A program made the position numbers and the translations under genes. Of a stretch of DNA of 55,821 nt, positions 8,517 through 16,929 are shown piece after piece. The stretch is from assembly GCA_031269245.1 (NCBI GenBank), contig JAISZL010000087.1:1-55821 (forward strand), written 5' to 3'. The notes under the pieces were generated by a model, which made no database searches, was not told the DNA's origin, and saw nothing but the letters and a program-made list of their open reading frames with translations. The DNA is from Synergistaceae bacterium (lineage in GTDB: Bacteria > Synergistota > Synergistia > Synergistales > Synergistaceae). How positions within the stretch are numbered: the first letter of the stretch is position 1; the number at the start of each line of letters is the position of its first letter.

Positions 8517-8580
8517 CCTGAAACCACAGGATCAAGACCGCGGGCTCTGCCCGCGGTTCGAGAAAGAAGGCTGATTTACT
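8517..8580. repeat. dispersed intergenic repeat, short copy
   Basis: This segment contains CTGAAACCACAGGATCAAG followed by CCGCGGGCTCTGCCCGCGG, a near-perfect hairpin, and ends in GCTGATTTA. The first 36 bases match 25257-25292 almost exactly, and the core resembles segments at 33.8, 46.8 and 48.15 kb. It fills most of the 116-base gap between hemL and cobA-hemD. Confidence 0.75.
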
Positions 8581-8581
8581 G

Positions 8582-10057
8582 TTATATGCCTAACTTAAGC
8601 AGGCCCTCGAGCGCATGAATCAAGCCATCCATGTCCGGGGTCAGCATCTTGACCGCGCGGCGCCCGAAATTAGCCTCGGCCGCATCGGCGCACGCAGTGC
8701 CCCACGCTATCACGGACGAGCCCTCGGGAGGAGAGCCTATTACGCGGGCGTACTCCTCGACGAGCGCGGAGCTGCCGAACACCACCGCGTCCACCCCGCA
8801 GGATTCCCACTGCTCGCGCATCACCTCCAGGCCGGGCACGCGGCTGGGAACCATCCTGTACGTGGAGAAAGACGAGACCTCGGCTCCGGCAGCCCTCGCG
8901 GCGTCCGCCGCGACGCTCGAACCGCGCTCGTTTCGCGCGAACAAAACCCTCTCGCCGGGGGACACCAGTCCCGTTAATTTCTTCGCAAGCTCATCACTGC
9001 TTCCGCCCGCAACGTGGTCCGGGACGATCCCGATGGAGCGGAGGGCCTCGGACGTGCCGTTGCCGATGGCTACGACTCGCGCGCTCACGCGCCTCAGATC
9101 CTCCACGGCCTCCCGCAGCTCGGACGCCCCCCTCGGACTGGTGATGACCAGCCAGTCGGCGGACTCCAGCGCCGAGCGGGCCTCGCGGTCCAGGCGCATC
9201 GGCTCCAGCGCGAGCAGGGGCACCCCGTAGCAGTCCGCGCCCATAGCCTCCAGCGCCCTGCCAACCTCCCAGCACTTGGGGTACGGCCTGCATATCTGAA
9301 TCTGCATCCCCGCGAGCCGGCCCGGCTCGGGTGACAGGTTTATGCGCGACACCTCCCCTATGTATATTATCGACGGGTTGGGCAGGCCGCCGCCGCGGGC
9401 AAGGCGCCCCACGCTCCCCAGCGTGCCGTCGATACGCGCGGAGCGGCCCCAGCCGCCCCACTGTATGACGGAGACCGGAGTGTCCGGGGACATGCCGTGG
9501 GACACCAGCCTGTCCGCCGCGCCGGCGAAGTTGGACGTGCCCATGTAGAGGGCCACCGTGCCCTCCGCCGCCGCTATGCCCCTCCAGAAGCGCTCCTCCT
9601 CCCCTGTGGCCGCGTCGAACCTCCTATGGCCCGTCGCAAGCGTCAGCGAGGAGGCGGCGTTCCTGTGAGTGGCGGGCAGCCCGGCGCAGAGCGCGCCGCC
9701 GACGGCGGACGTGACGCCCGGCACCGCCCTCCACGGTATCCCGTTTCTCTCCAGAAACTCCGCCTCCTCGCCGCCCCTCCCGAATATGAAGGGGTCCCCT
9801 CCCTTCAGCCGCACGACCGTCTCGCCGCTTCGGCCGAGCTCGGCCAGGAGAGCGTTTATCTCATCCTGCGAGAGTGTGTGGTCACTTTCGCGCTTTCCGG
9901 CCAGGTGAAATTCGCACGCGCCAGGCGCCAGTTGCAGCAGATCAGGGTGTATGAGCCTGTCGTAGACTATATGCCTCGCGGACGCGATCGCCGAAGCGGC
10001 CGCCAACGTGATCAGTCCCGGTGAGCCGCAGCCGGCCCCCACCAGATAGACGCTCAC
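8582..10057 (-). CDS. cobA-hemD: fused uroporphyrinogen-III C-methyltransferase / uroporphyrinogen-III synthase
   Basis: 491 residues. The first half (about 1-245) is SUMT: YLVGAGCGSPGLITLAA, VYDRLIHPDLL, VVRLKGGDPFIFGRGGEE and AVPGVTSAVGG are the diagnostic blocks; it methylates uroporphyrinogen III to precorrin-2. The second half (about 248-491) is HemD-like: the WLVITSPRGASELREA strand-helix and the VVFGSSALVEEYARVIG block fit the weakly conserved synthase that closes the ring from hydroxymethylbilane. The GTG start overlaps the TGA of the SirC-HemC gene (GTGA), so the enzyme making hydroxymethylbilane is translated just before the one that uses it. CobA-HemD fusions are known in clostridia and related anaerobes. 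Confidence 0.95.
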   Translation of the reverse strand: MSVYLVGAGCGSPGLITLAAASAIASARHIVYDRLIHPDLLQLAPGACEFHLAGKRESDHTLSQDEINALLAELGRSGETVVRLKGGDPFIFGRGGEEAEFLERNGIPWRAVPGVTSAVGGALCAGLPATHRNAASSLTLATGHRRFDAATGEEERFWRGIAAAEGTVALYMGTSNFAGAADRLVSHGMSPDTPVSVIQWGGWGRSARIDGTLGSVGRLARGGGLPNPSIIYIGEVSRINLSPEPGRLAGMQIQICRPYPKCWEVGRALEAMGADCYGVPLLALEPMRLDREARSALESADWLVITSPRGASELREAVEDLRRVSARVVAIGNGTSEALRSIGIVPDHVAGGSSDELAKKLTGLVSPGERVLFARNERGSSVAADAARAAGAEVSSFSTYRMVPSRVPGLEVMREQWESCGVDAVVFGSSALVEEYARVIGSPPEGSSVIAWGTACADAAEANFGRRAVKMLTPDMDGLIHALEGLLKLGI

Positions 10058-11439
10058 GGCCGGGCCTCCCCGCGGCTAGACGAGAGGCTCCTCATCAAGG
10101 GCTTGTCGCACACCTCGTCCCAGAGGCGCGACGCTATGAGACGCGCCTCCTCCTCCGAGCCGGCCTTCCCCCTGATGCGCGCCGTGATCCGCCCCCCGTC
10201 AGAGTCCTCCGAGCGCTCGAAGGGAAATACGTCCGCCGTGAGCTCGAGCGTCCCGCCCGCGTACTCCCCGCGAACCCCTATGGGGCACACGCAACCCAGC
10301 CCCATGTGGGCCAGGAACGCTCGTTCGGCCGTCACCTCGTACCACGTCGGGACGTGGTTGAACAGCCGCAGCACGCCCTCCAGCGGGGAACCGGCCCTGA
10401 CCTCCGCGGCTATGGCGCCCTGTCCCGCCGATGTGACGAACGGTAGCCTCTCGGCGAAATCCAGTGCCTTGCCCAACCTGTTCAGCCCGGCCTCCGCCAA
10501 AACCAGCGCGTCCACCTCCCCGTTTTTCAGCTTGAAGAGCCTGGTGTCGATGTTGCCCCTGCACGACACGCACTCCAAATCCGGCCTGACGCTCAATATC
10601 TGCGCCCTCCTCCTGACGCTCGACGTGCCCACCCTGCCGCCAGGCGGCAGCGAGTCGAGCGGCGTCCCGTCCCTGGTGACCAGCAAGTCGTGGACCGCGC
10701 CCCTGGGCAGCACCGCCGCGATGACGCAATCGCCGGGCAGAGTGGACGGCATGTCCTTAAGGCTGTGAACCGCGCAGTCGCCGACCCCGTTCAGCAGGTC
10801 GTCCTCCAGGGCCTTCACGAAGGCCCCAAAGCCGAAGCTCGACAGATCGCTCGTCCTGTCCCTGTCGCCGTGGCTCGTCACCGCGCGGAGAACAGCCGAC
10901 ACGCCTACAGCGGACATGGCCTCTATCCACATCTCCGACTGAGCGATGGCGAGCGGGCTGTTTCTCGTCAGCAGCCTGACCGGCTTGGTCCTTCCGGCCG
11001 CCATGATATCCCGCTTGAGCAGGGCCGCCCTCGACGGGTCCCGCCCGCCGCTCGACACCCCGACATAGCAGCCGTCGGTCTCGAACTGCGCGCAGAGGGC
11101 GAAGTCCCCCTTGGCGCCGTCGGAGCAGACGTCAACGAGACAGCCCGCGCCGCGGGCCATCGCCGCTATCGCGTCCGCGTCCGCGTCCCGAACCGCGACG
11201 ACGGCGAAATCATGCCGCTCGAAGTCCTCCCTGACGACCTCGCGGCACTCCCACGTCACGTCTCCCTCACCCGCCATGTCCTCGATGACCCAGGTGGCAT
11301 CGGGGGAGACGAGCCTCACGCGAGCCCCGCTTCGAATCAGCGTCCTGGCCTTGCGCTCCGCGACCTCTCCGCCGCCGACGACCAGTATCTCGTGGCGGTC
11401 CAAGTTGACGGATACCATCAGTCTGTATGGACCTGACAA
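10054..11439 (-). CDS. hemC: fused precorrin-2 dehydrogenase (SirC/Met8-like) and porphobilinogen deaminase
   Basis: 461 residues. Residues about 1-150 resemble the NAD-binding N-terminal domain of siroheme synthase: ILVVGGGEVAERKARTLIRSG, RLVSPD, FAVVAVRDADADA, then the conserved GDFALCAQFE. From about 154 it is HemC: VRLLTRNSPLAIAQSEMW, CAVHSLKDMPSTLP, RVGTSSVRRRAQ, CRGNIDTRLFKL and LGCVCPIG, whose first Cys would carry the dipyrromethane cofactor. So one protein oxidises precorrin-2 to sirohydrochlorin and makes hydroxymethylbilane. The start is TTG 11439, 7 bases after GGAGGGAG; the open frame further upstream lies inside hemA and is a shadow. The order of activities means the product of its second half returns to its first half after passing through CobA-HemD. 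Confidence 0.92.
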   Translation of the reverse strand: MSGPYRLMVSVNLDRHEILVVGGGEVAERKARTLIRSGARVRLVSPDATWVIEDMAGEGDVTWECREVVREDFERHDFAVVAVRDADADAIAAMARGAGCLVDVCSDGAKGDFALCAQFETDGCYVGVSSGGRDPSRAALLKRDIMAAGRTKPVRLLTRNSPLAIAQSEMWIEAMSAVGVSAVLRAVTSHGDRDRTSDLSSFGFGAFVKALEDDLLNGVGDCAVHSLKDMPSTLPGDCVIAAVLPRGAVHDLLVTRDGTPLDSLPPGGRVGTSSVRRRAQILSVRPDLECVSCRGNIDTRLFKLKNGEVDALVLAEAGLNRLGKALDFAERLPFVTSAGQGAIAAEVRAGSPLEGVLRLFNHVPTWYEVTAERAFLAHMGLGCVCPIGVRGEYAGGTLELTADVFPFERSEDSDGGRITARIRGKAGSEEEARLIASRLWDEVCDKPLMRSLSSSRGEARP

Positions 11440-11456
11440 TTTATCTCCCTCCACGT

Positions 11457-12623
11457 TCAACGCTCCTCGTACTCCTCGTATTCGCCTGACAGTATCCTCC
11501 ACGCCCTGGCGCTGTGCGCGGCCTTCGACGATACCAGCGGGTGCAGGAACTTTTTCAGGATGGACGCCCCGAATGCCTCGAGGTCTTTCTCCGCGACGCC
11601 GAGCCTCCTGGACGACGCCTCCGATCTCTCGCGCACAAGCGTCCGCGCCCTGGCGAGCGCCAGATGCTTCCACGTGTCGTCCGTCAGCATGGATATTTCC
11701 GTCAGGAGCGCCGACGAGCTCTTCTCCGCCTCGGCCTCCAGCATCTCCAGGGATTTGCCGTAGTCCGCCATCAGCCTAGAGGATATATCCCTCAAGTCGT
11801 CCAGCGTGACGCGCGCGCCAGCGGCGCGGGGCTCGCTCTGATGGGGCGAGCCGAGGTCGATTATCCACGTGTCCGGCATCCCGTCCCCTTCATCCCCGGA
11901 GAGCACGGGGGACTCCGCGCCGGTGCAGAGAAAGACGACGTCGCACTCGGACGCGGACGCGCGCCATTCGCCCCACGGAACGAGCGCGGCCCTGGCTATC
12001 TTCTTGTCCGCCTCGCGCGCGCTCCTGTTCGCCGCGCGCACGTCTACGCCCATCTGAAGCAGTATCGACGCGGTCTCCTGCCCGAGCGTGCCGAGCCCGG
12101 CCACCATCGCCCTTGGGCGGCGGCCGTTCCCACTGGTCGCTATCTCCTTCACAAAGTGGCTCGCGGCGATATACGGGATGGACGGCTCCCTCCCGGGGTG
12201 GTAGCAGGCGCGCAGGGTCGCGGCCATGCCTATCGCCCGCTGGAAGAGCCTGTGGAGCACCTTGCCGCAGCTCTCCGCCGACGCGTAGGCCGACTTCACC
12301 TGAGAGACTATGTGGGACTCGCCTCGGGCCATGCTCTCCAGCCCCAGCAGCACCCTCAGTATGTGCCGCACCGCGTCGCGGTCGTACAAGACCCTGGCCC
12401 CCCCCGGGGGTGAGAGGGCGGCGGCTCCCCGGTCGTCGTCGTCGAGATTAGGCAAGACCATGTAAAGCTCGCTTCTGTTGCATGTGGACAGGCTCATGTA
12501 CTCGCTCACGAGGCCGCGCGACACGACTTCTCCGACGCCTCCCCATCCGTCGATGAGGCATTGGACCCGCTCACTCACGGTGGAGGCGTTGTGATCCATC
12601 GTTATCACGCATATTCTACCCAT
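11457..12623 (-). CDS. hemA: glutamyl-tRNA reductase
   Basis: 388 residues from ATG 12623, which lies six bases after GGAGGTGG. It reduces glutamyl-tRNA(Glu) to glutamate-1-semialdehyde with NADPH. The catalytic Cys48 sits in MSLSTCNRSELY; LLGLESMARGESHIVSQVK is the family signature, followed by KVLHRLFQRAI, the NADPH-binding AMVAGLGTLGQETA and the C-terminal dimerisation helices. The preceding membrane-protein gene ends with TGA two bases before this ATG, so translation is coupled. It is the entry enzyme for the whole tetrapyrrole pathway, and its place inside the riboswitch-led block puts precursor supply in the same transcription direction as cobalamin synthesis. No N-terminal degradation signal was recognised. 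Confidence 0.96.
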   Translation of the reverse strand: MGRICVITMDHNASTVSERVQCLIDGWGGVGEVVSRGLVSEYMSLSTCNRSELYMVLPNLDDDDRGAAALSPPGGARVLYDRDAVRHILRVLLGLESMARGESHIVSQVKSAYASAESCGKVLHRLFQRAIGMAATLRACYHPGREPSIPYIAASHFVKEIATSGNGRRPRAMVAGLGTLGQETASILLQMGVDVRAANRSAREADKKIARAALVPWGEWRASASECDVVFLCTGAESPVLSGDEGDGMPDTWIIDLGSPHQSEPRAAGARVTLDDLRDISSRLMADYGKSLEMLEAEAEKSSSALLTEISMLTDDTWKHLALARARTLVRERSEASSRRLGVAEKDLEAFGASILKKFLHPLVSSKAAHSARAWRILSGEYEEYEER

Positions 12624-12624
12624 A

Positions 12625-13575
12625 TCAGACCACCTCCGTAACGCACCAGGCGATGAAGATAGACAGGGACTCAAGCGTCAGGGTCATGGCGAGGTGTCTT
12701 TTCACCAGACCCGGAATCATCTCTCTGGGGAATATCCCCATCCAATACCCGACGTTCTGCCGCATGGCTCGAGTGAGCGAGCCAACCATGCTGCCGACGA
12801 GCAGGGCGAGCACCGCCTGGGAAACCCCGAGCGACCCCGCCGCGAGCGCCCCCCGCGCGGACGAGAGAGCCGCCGTGACGTGTGCCAGCGCGCTCACGGC
12901 GACGGCCCAGCCCTGGGCGGGGAGAAAGGAGTAAAACCCCCACTCGGCTATGTGGTCCGTGAACGCCCTCTCCGCGAACGGGACGAGCACATAGGTGAGC
13001 GAGAAAAAAAACCACGCCCACGGCAGCGATACAGCCATCGTCTTGAGGAGACGCGCGCGGCGCGCCCCATGCCCCGGCGCTTTGAGCCCGCCCTCCGCGA
13101 GGGAGGAGACCTCCCTCCCTCTTCCGTGCCTCGAGAGCAGGGTGACGACCCATATAAAGCGCACAGCGCTTCTCACTATCAGCACCATTGAATATATGAA
13201 GCCGGCCATTCCGGCGATTCCGGCGGCCACCGCGACCGTGCCGGCCCACCTGCGGAGGTAGCCGGGGAACGCGAGTGACATCGTCCCGTAGGTCGCCTCC
13301 TCCCTGGTGATATCCCCGTCCGTATAGCTCGCGGCTATGAGCGCCGCGCCGGACCTGGGAGACCCGAGCGCTATCAGCATGGCAGCGGCTATCCTGCTGT
13401 GTATCCCCAGACGAGAGAGGCGCGGTATCACTGGCTCGAACACGCGCTCCACCACACCCAGGCTCAGTATCAGCTCCCCCACCGCGAGCCCGGCCGCGAC
13501 GTTCCACGTCAGGACGGCCATAGCCCGCAGAAGAGCTCCCCAGAACTCTGGGGACGTTATCGAGACTACGTTCAT
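12625..13575 (-). CDS. polytopic membrane protein of the cobalamin/haem block, possibly nucleoside-recognition (Gate) family
   Basis: 316 residues with about seven hydrophobic segments. The sequence LIALGSPRSGAALIAASYTDG is followed by an acidic helix (REEATYGTMSLAFPGYLRRW), then paired membrane helices, a basic cytoplasmic loop and a last pair of helices before LVKRHLAM. The general pattern (membrane helix, GSP-x-SG re-entrant stretch, FPxxLR) recalls uncharacterised nucleoside-recognition/Gate proteins such as the COG3366 group, but I cannot confirm this without a profile search. It sits between cbiL (19 bases upstream) and hemA (two bases downstream), so it is clearly co-expressed with tetrapyrrole enzymes. 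Transport of cobalt, a corrinoid or a tetrapyrrole intermediate is a guess from context only. Confidence 0.8.
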   Translation of the reverse strand: MNVVSITSPEFWGALLRAMAVLTWNVAAGLAVGELILSLGVVERVFEPVIPRLSRLGIHSRIAAAMLIALGSPRSGAALIAASYTDGDITREEATYGTMSLAFPGYLRRWAGTVAVAAGIAGMAGFIYSMVLIVRSAVRFIWVVTLLSRHGRGREVSSLAEGGLKAPGHGARRARLLKTMAVSLPWAWFFFSLTYVLVPFAERAFTDHIAEWGFYSFLPAQGWAVAVSALAHVTAALSSARGALAAGSLGVSQAVLALLVGSMVGSLTRAMRQNVGYWMGIFPREMIPGLVKRHLAMTLTLESLSIFIAWCVTEVV

Positions 13576-13594
13576 CGCGGGAGCGCGATGCGGA

Positions 13595-14293
13595 TTACCC
13601 TCTATCCCTCCAGAGCAGCAGAACCGATAGATAGTCGTCGGTCGGCTGGGTCGCCTCGTCTCCGGTGACCACCCGCTGCTCCGGCAGGCCGGCGCGGTGC
13701 ACCCGGACGGCCCTGCCCCAAGGGCCGGTCGAACCCACCAGCGCGGTCAACATATCCCCGACCGCGGACGGCTTGTAGAGCGCCACGCAATCGGAGGCCC
13801 TCATGGATTCCGCGAGGCGCTCCACGTCCGGCGACCCCGGAAGTATGGAGAGCCGTTCGGCGCCCATGGCCAAAAATTCGCCGGAGAGACAGCTGGAGAG
13901 AGAGTGAGCGGATATGCCGGGCAGGAGCCTTAGATCGAGGTCCGGGCACATGTCACGCCACACGGTGTAGAGATACGCCACGGTCGCGTAGAGCGCGGAG
14001 TCCCCTATGACGGGAAGGGCCACACAACCGGCTCCCTCCCACGCGGGGCGCAGCAGGTCGAGCTGCGCCCTTATACCGGCGTCCCGCGACGCGGCGTCCG
14101 TCGTCATCGGGAAGGTAAACGGATGCGTCTTTCTCCCGCCGCCGAGACGCGCGTAGATATCACCCGCGACGCTTCTCCTGCCAAAATCAGAGACCGGAAT
14201 GAACACCACATCCGCCGAGTCCAAAACGCGAACAGCGCCTATGGTCATGAGATCTGGATCCCCCGGTCCAACACCGACACCATATAAAATCAA
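13595..14293 (-). CDS. cbiL: cobalt-precorrin-2 C20-methyltransferase
   Basis: 232 residues. CbiL methylates C20 of cobalt-precorrin-2, the first step after cobalt insertion. The tetrapyrrole methylase pattern is clear: YGVGVGPGDPDLMTIGAVRVL at the N terminus, VVFIPVSD, the PMTTD block specific to the C20 enzymes, VALPVIGDSALYATVAYL and LLPGISAHSLSSC. The start is TTG 14293, placed by AAGGAGTGG nine bases upstream; the first in-frame codons read LILYGVGVG. It lies 41 bases after the cbiG-cbiH-cbiJ gene and 19 bases before the membrane-protein gene on the same strand. Methylase family assignment is certain; the C20 position is inferred from the CbiL-like N terminus and from the set of other methylases present. 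Confidence 0.92.
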   Translation of the reverse strand: MILYGVGVGPGDPDLMTIGAVRVLDSADVVFIPVSDFGRRSVAGDIYARLGGGRKTHPFTFPMTTDAASRDAGIRAQLDLLRPAWEGAGCVALPVIGDSALYATVAYLYTVWRDMCPDLDLRLLPGISAHSLSSCLSGEFLAMGAERLSILPGSPDVERLAESMRASDCVALYKPSAVGDMLTALVGSTGPWGRAVRVHRAGLPEQRVVTGDEATQPTDDYLSVLLLWRDRG

Positions 14294-14334
14294 AACGAAC
14301 CACTCCTTTTACGATGTAGTCTCCGGCAGCTCGA

Positions 14335-16929
14335 TCAGCGCTTCCTTATCTTTATTATACCCATGCACCAGCCGAGCAGGTCGTCCGTCGCGGAGAAGCT
14401 CGGGACGCCGGGCGGCTCGTCGGGCCTGCCGATCAATACCAGAGGGATGCCCAGACGCTCCGCGGCCAAGGCCTTCGCCTCTATGCCGCCCAGCGCGCCG
14501 GACTCCTTGCTTAAGATGAGGCGCACGCCGCGCTCCCGGCAGAGGGACTCGTTGAACTCCGCCCCTCCCGCGCCCCACATCGCCACTATCTCCCTCGGCT
14601 CCAGACCGGCGGCCTCGGCCCGCCTCATGCTCTCGGCCGTTGGCAGCATTCGCGCCGTAACCCGCCGCCGCGCGTCCCTGAGGCGCGGCAGTACGCGCGG
14701 CAACGGGTTGACCCCTATGGCGAGCAGTATGGCGTCTCCCGGGGACGTGAGCTCTATTGCCATCGACAGCGCCTCGTCCAAGGACGAGGCGAATTTCGCG
14801 CTCTCCGGCACGACGCTGGGCCTGACAAATCTGCAAAGGGGCACGCGCGCGTCCCTGCACGCGCAGGCTATCTCCCTGCTAGCGTTCTCCGCGAAGGGGT
14901 GCGTGGCGTCTATGACGCCCGCCAGATGCGAGCCGGTCTCCGGGTTTTTCATGAGCTTGATCCATTCCCCGGCGTTCCTCGCGCCGACGATGAACCCCGC
15001 GCCGTCCGGCACGGTCGCCATCCCCTCGCCGCGAGCGACGGAGACCGTCACGCTCCACCCCTCCCCCATTACGGCGTCCGACGCGGCGCGCCCCTCGGTC
15101 GTGCCGCCCAGCACGAGGAACCGCCCCAACGGCCCAGTCTCCTGGACGCCGGGGCTCTCCGATATCTCGGAGTCATATCCCCTCGCCTCCAGCCATATCT
15201 TCTTCAGGGCCTTGCCGGGAGACGCCTTTTCGCGCGCGTTAGGCGACAGTATCAGCACGAGTGTCCTCATGTCGATGGAATGCTCGTCCAGCTCGTCCGC
15301 CGGCAGTTCCCTGCTCGACTCCTCCGGTCTGCCGGCGTCGCGCGTCAGGATGGCGCGCCTGCCGCGGAATATCCTGCGCACGGCGGCGATTTTCTCGGAC
15401 AGCCCCCGGCTCACCGGGTTGTAGACCGCGACCGCCAGACCGCTCTCATACGCGCCCTCGAGGGCTTTTTCGACGTCGCACCAGGGCTGAAGGTAATCCG
15501 AGAGCGAGATCAGCGCCAGCCCATTCGAATATGGCGCCCCGAGGGACGCTCCCGCCGCCTGGGCCGCGGTGATGCCGGGAATTACCCTCACCCTGCCGAT
15601 GCCTACGCTGTCCGGCAGCATCGAGAGAGAGAGCGACGCCAAGCCGAAAAGCGTCGGATCGCCGCCGGAGACGAGGGCCACCCTGTAGCCCCTCTCCGCG
15701 TAATTGATGGCGCTTCGCACGCGCTTCTCCTCCTCGCCCATTCCGTAGCGCTCCACGATCTTGCGGCGGATCCACGGCTCCGGGAGAAGGTCGACGTAGA
15801 GTTTGTACCCTATCAGCACCTCGCACGAGGTTATGGCGTCGCGCGCCTCCGCGGTGACGAAACGCGCGTCTCCCGGCCCCGTGCCGACCACGGCCAGCTC
15901 CCCGCGCTCGACGGGGCGCGAGATCGACAGCGCCACGGTGACGCCCGTCTCGGCGACGCGAGGCCCCAGAAGCGCTCCGGCGCTCGCGGCGGACGGCTCC
16001 GATACACCGGGAAGCCCAACGTGCCGCGCGGCCGCGGACGGGGAGAAATCCTCGTCCATGGACAGTATCTCCGAGTCCGGGACCACCGTGAGCGGCAGCG
16101 AATAGTTCGCCGCGAGGCGCAAGAGGCCCTCCTCGTCCTCCTTGACCTCGGCTGTTCTGAAACCGGCCAGAGCCTCCGCGAGAAACGGACCTCTCCTATT
16201 CGCCGACAGCGCTTTCCGTAGCACCCTGTCCAGCGCCTCCTCTGGCACCCCCCTCCTGCAGCCGATGCCCGCGGTTATCACCCTCGGAACTATCTGCGGC
16301 TTGGCGCCGACGAGCTTCTGCACGCTTCGTGGAGATATCATCAGGTCTGCGTTTCTCTGATCGCTAACCTCTTTGTATCCGAACGGCAGGGGCAGCGATA
16401 TGTCGTTTTCGGCGAGGATGGGGTCTACCCAGACCGATATCTCGCCCGCCGTCTTGAGTTTCATTATCAGGGAGACAAGGCCGCCGCGGAGCAGTATGCC
16501 GTACCCCCTTCTGGATGCCCAGAGATCCGGCGCGATATAGCCGGCTCTGTCGCTGGCGGTGGTGGGGATGTATGCGGCGTCCCTGCCCGACAGTATCTCG
16601 GCGCACTCGCGGGCGAGGTCGGTGGCCAGGCCTATGTGGCCGGATATGACGGGTATGGCCGCCCCTCCGTCCTCCGGGACGACCACCAGCGCCGGGTCAC
16701 GCGACTTGTCCTCCAGCAGCGGCGCCACGGAGCGCACCGCGATTGCGAGCGCCCCGATGAACACAAAGGCGTCCCCATCGCTCCATCTCGACTTGAAGGC
16801 CGCGGCGGTTCCCTCCTCAGATATCGGGACGTTCTCGGCCCCCAGCGCGTTCGACAGCTCAGAGGCGACCTCCCCGCCGGCCGAAAAGCTAAAGACGTAA
16901 ACCTTCCTATCGTCCCCGGTCCTTCTCAT
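14335..16929 (-). CDS. cbiGHJ: trifunctional CbiG-CbiH-CbiJ: cobalt-precorrin-5A hydrolase / precorrin-3B C17-methyltransferase / precorrin-6A reductase
   Basis: 864 residues. Residues 1-345 are CbiG: FVFIGALAIAVRSVAPLL, PVISGHIGLATDLAREC and ITAGIGCRRGVPEEAL. Residues about 346-600 are the C17-methyltransferase CbiH: LAVVGTGPGDARFVTAEA, VIGYKLYVDLL-like, VALVSGGDPTLFGLASL, VIPGITAAQAAGASLGAP and VAVYNPVSRGL. From about 604 the protein is CbiJ/CobK: LVLGGTTEGRAASDA, VIDATHPFAENASREI and PLCRFVRP. The three activities act at ring contraction (CbiH), ring opening of the lactone (CbiG) and reduction of the macrocycle (CbiJ); they are not all consecutive. ATG 16929 overlaps the TGA of cbiF (ATGA); a GTG three codons upstream is also possible. 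Pairwise CbiG-CbiH and CbiH-CbiJ fusions are known; the triple arrangement is less usual. Confidence 0.93.
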   Translation of the reverse strand: MRRTGDDRKVYVFSFSAGGEVASELSNALGAENVPISEEGTAAAFKSRWSDGDAFVFIGALAIAVRSVAPLLEDKSRDPALVVVPEDGGAAIPVISGHIGLATDLARECAEILSGRDAAYIPTTASDRAGYIAPDLWASRRGYGILLRGGLVSLIMKLKTAGEISVWVDPILAENDISLPLPFGYKEVSDQRNADLMISPRSVQKLVGAKPQIVPRVITAGIGCRRGVPEEALDRVLRKALSANRRGPFLAEALAGFRTAEVKEDEEGLLRLAANYSLPLTVVPDSEILSMDEDFSPSAAARHVGLPGVSEPSAASAGALLGPRVAETGVTVALSISRPVERGELAVVGTGPGDARFVTAEARDAITSCEVLIGYKLYVDLLPEPWIRRKIVERYGMGEEEKRVRSAINYAERGYRVALVSGGDPTLFGLASLSLSMLPDSVGIGRVRVIPGITAAQAAGASLGAPYSNGLALISLSDYLQPWCDVEKALEGAYESGLAVAVYNPVSRGLSEKIAAVRRIFRGRRAILTRDAGRPEESSRELPADELDEHSIDMRTLVLILSPNAREKASPGKALKKIWLEARGYDSEISESPGVQETGPLGRFLVLGGTTEGRAASDAVMGEGWSVTVSVARGEGMATVPDGAGFIVGARNAGEWIKLMKNPETGSHLAGVIDATHPFAENASREIACACRDARVPLCRFVRPSVVPESAKFASSLDEALSMAIELTSPGDAILLAIGVNPLPRVLPRLRDARRRVTARMLPTAESMRRAEAAGLEPREIVAMWGAGGAEFNESLCRERGVRLILSKESGALGGIEAKALAAERLGIPLVLIGRPDEPPGVPSFSATDDLLGWCMGIIKIRKR

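Noticed and set aside
11440-11673. Upstream extension of the SirC-HemC frame
   Set aside because: It lies inside hemA; the TTG at 11439 has a strong Shine-Dalgarno directly after the hemA stop.
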